DNA of 64,000 bases from Rotaria macrura. Taxonomy: Eukaryota > Rotifera > Eurotatoria > Philodinida > Philodinidae. The notes under the pieces were generated by a model. It ran no database searches and was not told the DNA's origin. It saw only the letters and a list, made by a program, of their open reading frames with translations. Positions within the stretch are counted from its first letter, which is position 1. Each line of letters begins with the position of its first letter. Positions 12,250 through 23,517 of the stretch are shown here, in pieces. The stretch lies in NCBI GenBank assembly GCA_900239685.1, contig OENT01000190.1, forward strand, positions 62,001 through 126,000, read 5' to 3'. The translations under genes were made by a program, and so were the position numbers.

Positions 12250-12545
12250 GTGAATATCATTTTGTTGTTAATTTATTATAATTCTTCATGGCATCTAATA
12301 CCAGCAGTGCATCTTTTATTATCTGAAAAAAAGAAAATCATCTGTTCTTTTTTTGAATTTACTATTTATTATTTTATTATTCCATAAAAATTCTTTATGT
12401 TGGTAGTCAACATATTTCTAAAACATTTTCGCCATTTTAAATTTCGCTATAAGCGTCTTCGCTATTTTCTCGATTCGACATTTTATCTTCGCCATTTTTT
12501 TCTGGGCCATTTTTTTAATCGACTTTTTCTTTCTCTCATTTTGAT

Positions 12546-13984
12546 ACATACCGATCCAGTCATCAAAATGACAGGGTGGGGTTGTTTTCTCTGGAAAATA
12601 TAGAGACCAATGAGTCTTATCGAAAGATTTTTACGAAGCCCAATTGCATTGAGATTTTCATTTGTTTAACTGTTGTGCAAGTGATCTGGTTTATCAAAGA
12701 TGATGGTATATCATGAAATGAAAATTATTATCGGTGATCTGTTTTAATAGAAAAGGTGATTCCATCTTTCTTCAAATCCCAAAAATTGACTAGATTCCGC
12801 AGAATTAATTTATCTTCATTGTCAAGCTTTGTGTTACAAAGCACATAGCGCTCTGCAATCTTTCAAATACTCTATAATAGATTTCTTTTTCTGAACACAA
12901 TGGCTCGAAATAGCTCTGAATCTTACTGTAGCCGAAATCGTTGCATTAATTTTCATGGACAAAGTGGCAAGGCTAATGATCAATGAATAAAGCTCTTGTC
13001 AAAATTCTAAAATGTTTCTGCATCAACACCTAGGAGTGGCATTTTCACTTTCCTTTGTGGAAGGAAAGCTTTTTAACACTCAAGTTTTCTTTAGAAGAAA
13101 GCAAATTCGAATACTTTCTATACCCTTTTTCATATTTTATGGAAGAAAATAATGCAACTGATGCTGCTCAATTCAGGAAATACTTTTAAAAATTCAAAAG
13201 GAAAGTTTAATTTTCCTTAGAAAGGAAAGGAAAAGTGCCGACCCTATTAAAATTCAACATCTTCAAATTGTTGTTCATAAACTTGAAAATGACACAGAAA
13301 TTTGTAAAAGTTATCTGAAATCTTATCTTCTGCAAAGGAGGGTTGTGAGTGAAGCCAATGATAGTCACACAAGATTCTGATGTATTATTTCTAGTCAGGT
13401 CGAATAAAGATTCCAAATTGATATATTTCTTGCGACCGTTTCATTTTTACTTAGTTCTATGTACCTGCACAAACCCCTTCGTCCTCTATAAAAACAATTT
13501 ATGCAAAAATCCTGTAATGATTCAATTTAATCTTAGTAGAGAACGAATATACCGTAACTAGTTAAAGATGTCAGCTATTACTTCAAATTAACAGTAACAG
13601 CAAAAGTCTACGGAAAATGAGAATTTGGATGAAATGTAAACAGTTCGTATTAGAAGAAAAAAGATACTGATTAATGTTTTTTGAACGGTCGTATTTTGTG
13701 AATTTTTTCCCAGTCACTTCGCACGCCTCAGAGTATCTGTGTCATTGCTCTATACCAAATATTTTCATCGTCAGCTGACAGGTGAAGTGAAAGCAAGTCA
13801 TTTCATTAGTCAATCATTCATTCTTTTGATACGTGATATACACAAAAGCGCATAACAAACGCACTACTCTTCATCACTATCAAAAAGAACATGCAAACGA
13901 TTTTTCAAATTATCAATAACAGAGGGTACATCGACAAGACTTTGTATACTATGTATTTTCAATTTTAATATATTAAGGTTATTC
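12546..13984. other. gene-free stretch
   Basis: No supported coding sequence. An AT-rich segment upstream of the first copy of the 191-aa membrane-protein family; its promoter should lie near the right end. Confidence 0.5.
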
Positions 13985-14673
13985 ATGAAGTACTTTTTTA
14001 TTGGAATTTTAAGCTTCATTTCATGTGCTAGTCTAGCCATGTTAGCTTTATCGCTGATTCCAATAGTTTTACTTCCTCAAAAAACCAACATATTGGTCAA
14101 ATCTTCCAGTGGTAGGCAGATCCCGTTCAAAATTGTTCTTGATCTTAGTCTTAAATATTACTCCTAGGTCAGTTTTCCACAGAATTCGATGTGAAATATG
14201 TCGTAACGGAAACAGATTCCAGGATTAGGTCAACGAATGCTGAGGATATGTCACTCATTTTTCAAGAAGTAAGTTTTTCTATTTCAATCTCATTAACTAT
14301 TTGGTGTATACACGTTGCATTGTAGTTCAAAGAACAAACTCATGCTATAATAAGAGACGGTCTTCAGGTTAAATCAATGAAAAAAGTCAACAGAACGGCT
14401 GGGCTTTATGAAGGGAAATATGATAATATGATGTGTGGAAAGTCGTACAGTACATCAGAAGTCATGTTAATAATGCACATTCGTTTGCGATATCCTAATC
14501 GTTTTGTATGTCAATTACCGAGTTGTGCAAGAAACCTTTTCAATATTTATCATAAGAAACTTCAGACACTGTCTTCATTTACTGTCAAACGTCGCAAAGG
14601 ATTCATCATGAAACTCACTTTATGTTCATCTGACGATTTAATCTTAAAATATATGTCTGCTCATGATGTTTGA
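13985..14673 (+). CDS. unrecognised membrane-anchored or secreted protein, family copy 1 (3 exons, 191 aa)
   Basis: I do not recognise this protein. Exons 13985-14111, 14168-14268 and 14326-14673 join with phases 1 and 0 and sum to 576 nt. The N-terminus is a strongly hydrophobic segment (about residues 4-30), either a signal anchor or an uncleaved signal peptide. The rest is soluble and carries four regularly placed cysteines (MMCGKSYS, VCQLPSCARN, LTLCS) plus the conserved blocks AEDMSLIFQE and FNIYHKKLQTLSSFTV. Two further copies with the same exon layout lie at 22945 and 25337. The start is the first ATG of exon 1, conserved in position in copy 3. Shared splice sites and stop-free exons across copies argue strongly that it is a real gene family. 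The cysteines suggest an extracellular disulfide-bonded domain, which is inference. Confidence 0.75.
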
Positions 14674-17333
14674 GCAGGGGATATTGCGGAATTATTTAAA
14701 ACTTTAAAACAAATGAGTTCCCACGCAATATATCATTCGGTAACAACTCGACACATAATAGTTTAGGCTACTCAAAATCTCTTTGTGGAAATTGGCATTG
14801 CTAATTTCTAAGTTTCATTAAGCCAAAACTGTTTTTGTGATTGGTTACTACGAATTTTATATTAATGGAATGACCTTTCAAATACTATATTATTCAGTTG
14901 CATACTGAGAAAAAACCGGCTAAGATAATGCAACAAAATAATAAAATAATCGAGCTTCACTCATATGAAGGTGGCAACGTGATTATGCTGTCAAATGTAT
15001 TTTAATAAAATCTACATGAGAAAATGTTGACTTATCTTTGTCTCATACGTCAGAAAATCGTTTACAAAGAAGGGATCAGACATTGGTATTGCAAAATCAT
15101 TACATAATGAAAGTTTCAACCATATTAATCATCGAGGAAAACGTTTTTATTACTAACACGTAGTTTAGAACAAATTTCGTTTTCATGTTTTCTAAATGCT
15201 TCGATCGTTGGCAAACTTTTTGTAATTTTATTTTGGGTAGATTTCGCATTTATTTCCCTTCAAAATGATTAGTTTTAAGCGATGAGAATACTTTCAATCA
15301 CTCTCGGGAATAAATACCGAGCAACGGAACTAGAATTGATGATTTTGAAGGCCAATTCACTGCTTCTTCCTGTTTTTTTATTGCACTCTTTCACCTATTC
15401 GTCAAATTTTAGTCGATTTCGTTATCTATGAGTAACGAATTCGTTCCAACGACTATACCTGAAATACCATATCAACAAAAACCTCATTATAGAATCGTTG
15501 ATGATCAGCGTTAGTTCTCCTGAATGACGGTACAACTTTTTCCGGAGGCAAATAAAGAATATCTTCATCTTCCAGTTGAGCAAAAGTATTCAGGACCAGT
15601 GTAAAATAATGTCTGTCTATAGGAAAGTTAATGGAAAATGTTATTCCTAACGATTTACAACAACAAAAAACACCGTATTAGCTTTCATCGGTCCATTCTA
15701 TCGTTCTTTCCAGAAACATTTTCCTCGGTAAAAAGCAAAAACCAGATGATCACCAAAAATTCTACAATCACACTCCTCAACAGAGAAAATCTAAGAGGAA
15801 TTTTGGTTAGTTCAAACCTATGAAGAATATCATTTCAACTTGAATTCAAGAAAAAAGGCAGTTTCTCCTTCAACAATGTGGCGGTGGAGTGGGGGGAGGG
15901 GGAGGGTTTCACGTCTTGAATGAGGATCAGAGATGCAACTATTAAAAATTTCCCGTACCACAATAATTAATTACGATTATGGCAAGCAACTCTAATGGAA
16001 TAAAGAAGGATTGAATATAGATGAAGATCCACTGGTACATTCAATGAACACAACAAGAACTTGACAATCAAGGAACAAGCAAGAAATGTGACGAAGGAGA
16101 ATAGTTGAAGTGGATGTGCTCGAATGATGAGCAGGAGACATTCAAGGAATTAATAGGGTATATCTCGATGAAGAGAGTGATACCAAAGTAGAGTGTGTAA
16201 AAGAAAAAGAGAGTAAGTGTTATTAGTTTTGAATTAACCAATTTAGGCGGTAAAACAAAAAGAGAGGAAAGCTAGAAAGAGAAACAAACAAGCACCAGGA
16301 TACATTAGGGGCCGTTATGCCGTCATAGGGGTGGGGATCTTTTTGAATTATTCATTTGATTTAGTGCAATCAAATTAATTTTCTTTCCATAAAATAATCG
16401 AATTGACATATATATGTATATGAATAACACTAGAGAGTACTAAGTATTTGGTTTCTATCTGAAATAAAAATCTTCAAGGGGTAAAACATATGGTTAGAAT
16501 GTTATTACATATGTTAAGTTTAGAGCTTTCTCCACATTGTACATAAATATATGTTACAAACATAAACATGAAAGCAAATTTTAATTTCAATTGTTGTTTG
16601 CAAAATATACAATCAATTTTTATTGGATTATGAATTCTTAATGTGTGCTTGAACATCTAAATAAACCCTTTCTTTTTTAGATCGAATCTTGAAAATTTAC
16701 ATGAATACCATCATCGAATGCAAGCACAAAATTAGTTCTATCATTGAAGAGATTTTTCATACAGACTTTTCATATAAATGCTTGTTTTACTTGACTTTGA
16801 ACTAGAACGCAAACATGTCAAAGATACACATATAAATGAAAATGGGTGATTAAAATTCTTTATCAAAGTTTAGAAATCAACTAGAATCTCGAATTCGACG
16901 TCAGTTTAATTAATAATATAATCCTAAAAATCAATATATTCATAAACAATTACTATCCGAACATTTTCAAGAGCATTAATATCTATTAATTTCATCGTAT
17001 ATGATAATACTCTCAGTTTGATAATTTTGTTCCTATCAGAATTTCTAAACTCAATTAAAAATTCTTGACTCGAAGTGACTTGTTCTTTTATACTATGCGT
17101 TTCATTCACAGCAATATATCTTCAAACTTATAATGAAACTTCCGTAAATTTTTTAAATATTTACATTAGCATATAATTGGAATCAAAATCAACATCATCT
17201 ATTTCTTATGATTTGATGAGTACAAAATTTCTCTAGTAGCCGAAGTTCCACGTGACGATCATATAGTATTTTATTGAAATTCGTCTGATTCCTAATAAAG
17301 ATAGTTTGCTTACAACCAGAGTATACAAACATT
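14674..17333. other. gene-free stretch
   Basis: No convincing exon on either strand. A conspicuous G-rich tract lies at 15884-15906 in otherwise AT-rich DNA. Short reading frames here have no recognisable domain. Confidence 0.5.
15884..15906 (+). other. G-rich tract, possible G-quadruplex
   Basis: A run of six G, a run of five G and a run of three G separated by single A bases, preceded by GGTGGAG. In a genome this AT-rich the tract stands out; four GGG runs can be drawn if the longest run is split. Confidence 0.4.
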
Positions 17334-17633
17334 TGGAAAAACGCGTTTAAACGCTCAATCGAGAACGCCGATTGTGAGTCATTAGCGCTCATTTACAAAA
17401 CGCAAGAAACGCGTTTTTTACGCAGAATTTTCACTTTCGGAGCGTAAAAACGAACAATTATTCGAAAACTTAAAAGCCAATCCGTTTAAAACATCAGCAT
17501 TAGAGTTTTAATCCGTTTTCACGCTCCCAAAGTGAAAATTCTGCGTAAAAAACGTGTTTCTTGCGTTTTTTTAATGAGCATTAATGACTCACAATCGGCG
17601 ATCCAGATTGAGTGTTTAAACGCGTTTTTCCAC
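17334..17633. mobile_element. fold-back (MITE-like) element, arms about 120 bp
   Basis: The left arm 17334-17453 and right arm 17513-17633 are near-perfect reverse complements around a loop of about 59 bp; both contain AACGCGTTTAAAC and ACGCAGAATTTTCACTTT. The outer ends read GGAAAAACGCG. Some similarity continues outward to CCAGAG/CTCTGCCTGG, so the true ends may be slightly further out. No target duplication was found and no coding capacity is present. Superfamily unassigned. Confidence 0.7.
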
Positions 17634-17719
17634 ACGTTTCTCTGCCTGGGGTATGGTGTACTTTANTAGTTGTTGTTTTTCATGAGCAAAAACAAGACCT
17701 TGACCCAGGTGATTAAATG

Positions 17720-18046
17720 CAATGTCGGATCCGATCGGTTCCGATCGGATCCGACAATCCGACAGAATCCGATCGGATTCCTGGTTGTGGAATCAGCATC
17801 GGATCCGACGGAAGAAACCTATTTTCTTATTTGAGTACGAATTAGCATTTAAACCCAACAGTAGAGGCCTGTCTGATCACACGGTGAAATCCAATCGGAT
17901 TCCGATAGTAGGATTCGATAAAATCCAACACTAGGGATCCGAATCAGGAATCGCAACCAGGAATCCGATGGGATTTCGTCGGATAAGAGAAACTCCGATA
18001 GAAACATGATCGGATGCCTGTCGGATCCGATCGGATCCTATGTTCG
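17720..18046. repeat. cluster of palindromic TCCGATCGGA motifs
   Basis: Many copies and near-copies of TCCGATCGGA and GTCGGATCCGATCGGA in both orientations are concentrated in about 320 bp, densest at the two ends (17727-17780 and 18000-18040). The symmetric ends suggest a mobile element with subterminal repeats, but no clean target duplication could be found. The single N at 17665 lies just outside. Confidence 0.5.
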
Positions 18047-19375
18047 GAATGATTCTCCTGGGGAGAGGCAACCTGATGACTTGACATTTCTTTGACCATT
18101 ATTTATGATTGGTCGACTTTGAAAAAGCTTAGTAAAGAAAATTTTCAAATAGAGAAGAGCAACAAATTTCAATGGTGATAAGTCTGAGAAGAATGTGATA
18201 TTAATCTTTACAGTCATATTTACAATCTTTTCCATAGATGTATATCTATAACAATAAGTTGATGCTTAAATGCACCTGAACAATTATGTGTGCATTCATT
18301 TTTCATGTAAACTTGATAGATTTAACTTCAAGCTCACATTTCTTTACTAACTTTTGAGGAGAAGAAAAAGAATTTACTTGTGTTATGCCACTTAGCAAGG
18401 TTGTGCTGAACGATGAATGGTAGAGTGATAGTGAGCCACAGTGAGGAGATTTGTTAAATGTATGATATACAAAGTGTGAAAATTGAATAATCAAAATCCC
18501 ACTGTTTTCATCCCTCGGCATGCCAAGATAAAATTTACTGTCACTAATATGTTCATATATAGAAAGTATGCATTCAGTAGAAGCATGAATCTAGGCGTGT
18601 TCTTCTCCCTTTCCTATGTATGCTATTCCGTGCATATAAATTGTTAATCCGAACATCTAAAGCTAAACTTAAAAAAAAAGATGCAACACAATAAGAATAG
18701 TTGGATGAGAACAGATCCGTCTTTTCGTCTGCATTATATTCTTCCATTTAGAGCTATAGTTCATCATCCTATAGTTTGAAACGATTTCCTATTCAGATAC
18801 ATGTCTATATCTACGTCAGATTTAGATAAATTTTGATAACTAATCGAATCAGGTGGCTAATTTGATATCAGAGCTTCGACGATTCCGGTGATTAGTTGTA
18901 TGTAGAAAGTTGTAACTTCGAAGGTCACATGCATGCATAATTAAGGAATGTAATCATTATAGTAGAAAGAAAGTAGTTAATTAACAACTAACACGTGATG
19001 TTCAAAAACTATTAGTTCATCGTAAGAATGTATCAGTAAGAGGACCAGCTCTTTTATATTGAAAACAATGCTCAGCTTTGAACTTAACTGTAGTAACCTA
19101 GTTTCTCATGAACATTGATAAAATTAGACAGCTAAAATGAAACTGGCCGAATTGAGCTATCGATCGAATTTCTGTATAGAACAGAAAATCGTACGAATTC
19201 CGTTGAAATAGTATATTAAATTGAAACCGATCTCTAAAGAGAGCGGCCGAAAATGAGAATTAGTTTTAATCAAATGCATGTTAGAGTAAAAAATAATTTT
19301 CAAGTTGTTCAAGATCTCGAAGATCTGTTTCTTAACTTATATCCGATGGGTCCAAAAATGACCGGAGAACTAGTA
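18047..19375. other. gene-free stretch
   Basis: AT-rich sequence with no supported gene; only short reading frames without recognisable features. Confidence 0.45.
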
Positions 19376-20717
19376 TTTATCGAGTTCCAACTGTACCACG
19401 ATATGCCATTCGAAAGAAAAACTTATGTTTGTTCTAATAACCTACTTTCGATGACAATTCACATTATTTTGAAAAACCCTAAAATCCCGTAGATCTCATA
19501 GGTTTTTTAAAATCAAGATTTCAAAAGTATTCTCCAAACTAATTTCCAATTACAAATATAGTACACGGCAGAACGTCAAAAAAACGAATCTGGCGATGTC
19601 GTTGATGATGCTGAATTCTTTCCAAAACTGTGTGATAAAAGCGTTTTTCGTTTCGAGTTCACAAAAACATATATATAGGTAGTATTTATTTTGAATTTTG
19701 CCACTCATGNAGATCATGCGTAATTTTTCTGCAAGTGCAGTTTTGTATGGGAAACAATTTTCTACAAGATAGATAAGGTTCGAGTTCGAATTAAATCGAA
19801 GCCTGATTTCTCTAGACCCTTCTTTTCATTTCATGGTTTATAGCGCACAATCACAACAAAGATTTTTCTCTGTTATGAGAGCTAGTGTTCTTTTGCTCAG
19901 TAAATGTTTGATATCCATCAAAATTGATAGGAAAAAGTACACACAAATAGATGAAAGAAAATATACAATTTCACTGCGATCCTGTGAGCTGTTAAAGTAC
20001 TGAGTTGAACGTTCTTGACGATAGCCGATCCTGTAAATTACCAATCGAATAATGTTTGATAATCAGCTATAGCGAAGATTTTGATTTCACTCCAGCGTTT
20101 TTTCTCTCCATGGATTTATTAATGAAGCGTAGAAGAAATAAACAACACTAATATTCAATACTAATCAACTGCCATGTGCATTGTATCGATGGACAATAAT
20201 GTTGTTCATAACTCTCATAACAGAGAAAAATCTTTGTTGTGATTGTGCGCTATAAACCATGAAATGAAAAGAAGGGTCTAGAGAAATCAGGCTTCGATTT
20301 AATTCGAACTCGAACCTTATCTATCTTGTAGAAAATTGTTTCCCATACAAAACTGCACTTGCAGAAAAATTACGCATGATCTNCATGAGTGGCAAAATTC
20401 AAAATAAATACTACCTATATATATGTTTTTGTGAACTCGAAACGAAAAACGCTTTTATCACACAGTTTTGGAAAGAATTCAGCATCATCAACGACATCGC
20501 CAGATTCGTTTTTTTGACGTTCTGCCGTGTACTATATTTGTAATTGGAAATTAGTTTGGAGAATACTTTTGAAATCTTGATTTTAAAAAACCTATGAGAT
20601 CTACGGGATTTTAGGGTTTTTCAAAATAATGTGAATTGTCATCGAAAGTAGGTTATTAGAACAAACATAAGTTTTTCTTTCGAATGGCATATCGTGGTAC
20701 AGTTGGAACTCGATAAA
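19376..20717. repeat. large inverted repeat: two 506-bp arms, 330-bp spacer
   Basis: The left arm 19376-19881 and right arm 20212-20717 are reverse complements and appear essentially identical wherever I compared them. The pairing stops sharply at both ends. Each arm contains one N at mirror-image positions (19710 and 20383). The spacer 19882-20211 is unique. It encodes nothing recognisable. It could be a genuine genomic palindrome, as described in bdelloid genomes, or an assembly fold-back. Confidence 0.85.
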
Positions 20718-22944
20718 AGCATGTTCTTCACAATGTTGTATTGCATTTTATTTATAACCTTCACCGATCAAAAGCATCACCAGGAATGGTTACGATGTCT
20801 GAGTAAGATTTGTTTATTGAAAATCATCAAACCTCTTGTTCTTTAAATCTCATGTAATGCAAATACATGTAATGCTTCATCACATTTCATTTTCGTATGA
20901 AATATCCAAGAATTCTTTAACATGTATGTGGTTTTCGTGGATGATATACATTCTTATAATTTCGAGTATGCATGTTAGTATAATAAACAGAAGATCCATA
21001 CACATTCATACTCACATCCACATCTTTTACGTTTGTAATTTGGTCGCTTTCGTTTCTTTGAAGAGTGCTTTCATCACCTGCTGTTAGAAAATAAGATCTC
21101 AATGAAATCACCAATCACACAAACAACATTGGCGAATGAAGTTCAATCAATTGTGACAATATAAGTAAAAATGTTTTTCAGGAGAATTTCTTCGAGCACT
21201 TCATTGCAGTGATTTCTTCGTATCCATCATTGAAAATCCGTAGCTCAAAGAAAATTTAAAACAATTCTTCATAGAACAGTTATTTTCTCATATCTTCTCC
21301 GTAGCCTTTTCTAATCACTCTCTCGAAAATCAAAATTCAATCGCATCGATTTTATCTACTATTTTTCACTGTAAATCATTGATAATTGTAGTGGTTCAAC
21401 CTCGATATTGATTTCTCGTGTCTGAAATATTAGGTTATTAACTCCTAAAAGAATTGAATTTGTACCAGCCAATCGGAAATATAGCAACATCTACACTGGC
21501 ATCGACAGAAAATAGGCGACTATGCTGAATTCAAAAGATCTATTCTTCAACTATCTGATATTTTTTGACCATCAGCGTGTTTGAGCGTTGAAAAAAAACG
21601 TTCGAGGCAAGAAAATAATCGACTTTAATCAAGAAACTTATTCCCTAAAGCATCGACTGAATGGATTATTTTCAACTGAACATGATTTACTGTGAAAACA
21701 TCGAAAGAAAAAGTGTTCAAGGATAAAACGTCAAAGCAAAGGTCGAAAAGCAAACGTTAAAGAGCGAAATGTCGAATGAAGAAAAATGTTAAGAAAAAAT
21801 TGTCGATCATATAAAACGTCGAAACTTCTGAAATTTGTTTATTGACTAATATTGATTGTTTTTCCTGTCATGTTTTTCGTATTTTTTTTCTAGTTTCATT
21901 GCTTTTTTAGTACTTTTCTTACTTGCGATTAGTCGTTGCATGAATGATTTGTCTTAAGTAACGAATAGACAAAGGATACAAAGAAAAATCGACGGTTTGT
22001 CTTATGATTGTATATTAAGTGCATCGATACTTTTGCAGTACTTTACAACAAGAGCGATATCGATGTTAAGCAATTAGTGAATGACTTATCATTGCTAATC
22101 ACGAGAAGAGCATAAACTTTATATTAAACACGCACAATCTAGACCTTTCACTTCATTCATGTTTTGCGAAACACACATGTTTTCGAAGAAAATAGTGAGT
22201 AAAAGTTTAAGAGCTAGATTTTTTATCATTTCCACCTCTCCATGACCCACTTATAGACATGTCCCATCATTAGAGACCTAAACAATCAGCACTACGTAAT
22301 AGAGACGTACTACAGCTATATTCACCATTTAATTCAACGCATAAAACGAGACAAGTGAAAAATAACTGGCAAATAGTAACAATGAAAACGAAAAATGGGG
22401 CTCCCAACAGAAAACGACGATAACAGACGCTAGCTACTATATTTTCTGTTTTTTATTAGTACTATGAAGCTAAACATATGTGTGTTCCACATTATACTCC
22501 AAAGAGGCTGCGCTAACAAGGTTTTTTATATTTATTTGGTATTATCAATACACGTATTTTTCCGTTTTTTTAAATCTAGCAAAATTAATATTTTACATTT
22601 TTTTACATAGTATCATTTTTTACTAATTTGATATTTCTTTCATGTGGTCTTTTCTTTCCTTCGGCATTTTCGCTTTCAACGTTTTCAATGCATAGCCCGA
22701 ACCTTACTGATTCTCCAATTTATTCTTCCAAATGTGACTTATCTCGGATGTAACCCTACCTTTATCTGACCTCATATTCACTTGGAAATGAGAAATCAGT
22801 CTATCCGCAAGCTTTTTTTCCTTTTGTTTCATTGATTAATATAAAAAGAAAAATTCATAATATGTTTCACAAAACATTACACAATTTGATTTTTAATATA
22901 TATCAATCATAAAAAGTACACTTAAAGAATTTGATGCTCATATC
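20718..22944. other. gene-free stretch with a second CGAAA-motif array (element B)
   Basis: No coding region supported. At about 21700-21835 the plus strand holds repeated GTCGAAA/CGTCAAAG/AATGTCGAA motifs, including TGTCGATCATATAAAA, which matches element A at 11636-11652. At 22660-22695 the motif recurs in reverse orientation (TTCGGCATTTTCGC, CAACGTTTTC). This parallels the layout at 11522-12545. Confidence 0.4.
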
Positions 22945-23517
22945 ATGACAATCAATCGTTTCTTAATGCTGTTAATAAAGTACTACTGTGTCGTTATCCT
23001 CAATTCGACGACATGTGCAATTTTACTGGTTTTCATCATTCCAACAGTTCTATTGGCTAGCAAAACAAATCCATCTCTAAGATCTACCAGTGGTGAGTAG
23101 ATTATACTCAGAATTGTTCTTAATCTTAGTCTTAAATATTACTCCTAGGTCAGTTTTCCACAGAATTCGATATGAAATATGTCGTAACGGAAACAGATTC
23201 CAGTATTAGGCCAACGAATGCTGAGGATATGTCACTCATTTTTCAAGAAGTAAGTTTTTCTATTTCAATCTCATTAACTATTTGGTGTATACACGTTGCA
23301 TTGTAGTTCAAAGAACAAACTCATGCTATAATAAGAGACGGTCTTCAGGTTAAATCAATGAAAAAAGTCAACAGAACGGCTGGGCTTTATNTGTGCAAGA
23401 AACCTTTTCAATATTTATCATAAGAAACTTCAGACACTATCTTCATTTACTGTCAAACGTCGCAAAGGACTCATGATGAAACTTAGTTTATGTTCTATCG
23501 ATAAATTATTCATATAA
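22945..23517 (+). CDS. membrane-anchored protein family copy 2, interrupted by an assembly gap
   Basis: Second copy of the unrecognised three-exon family: exons 22945-23092, 23149-23249 and 23307-23517. Exon 1 encodes a different hydrophobic N-terminus (MTINRFLML... then ILLVFIIPTVLLA) but has the same splice phase. Exon 2 and both introns are almost identical to copy 1. In exon 3 a single N at 23391 sits exactly where copies 1 and 3 have 39 further codons (117 bp), including the MMCGKSYS and CQLPSC cysteines. The sequence then resumes in the same frame at CARNLF. The C-terminus is shorter, ending SIDKLFI. The N is most simply a collapsed assembly gap, so I cannot tell whether the gene is intact. 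Confidence 0.65.
23391..23391. other. single-N gap placeholder, about 117 bp missing by paralogy
   Basis: Alignment with copies 1 and 3 shows 39 codons absent at this N, with homology resuming directly afterwards. The same kind of isolated N occurs at 17665, 19710, 20383 and 50533. Confidence 0.7.

Larger units (their letters stand above)
11522..12545. repeat. region bounded by inverted arrays of a short CGAAAA motif (element A)
   Basis: At 11580-11690 the plus strand holds repeated AAAATGGCGAAAA/TGTCGATC motifs. At 12420-12545 the same motif recurs in the opposite orientation (TTTCGCCATTTT, TCGACATTTT). Between them lie a tRNA-like unit and an inserted hAT-type element. The sequence TGTCGATCRTATAAAA is shared with a second such array near 21810, so this looks like a repeat family. 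The ends are not defined and no target duplication was found. Confidence 0.4.
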
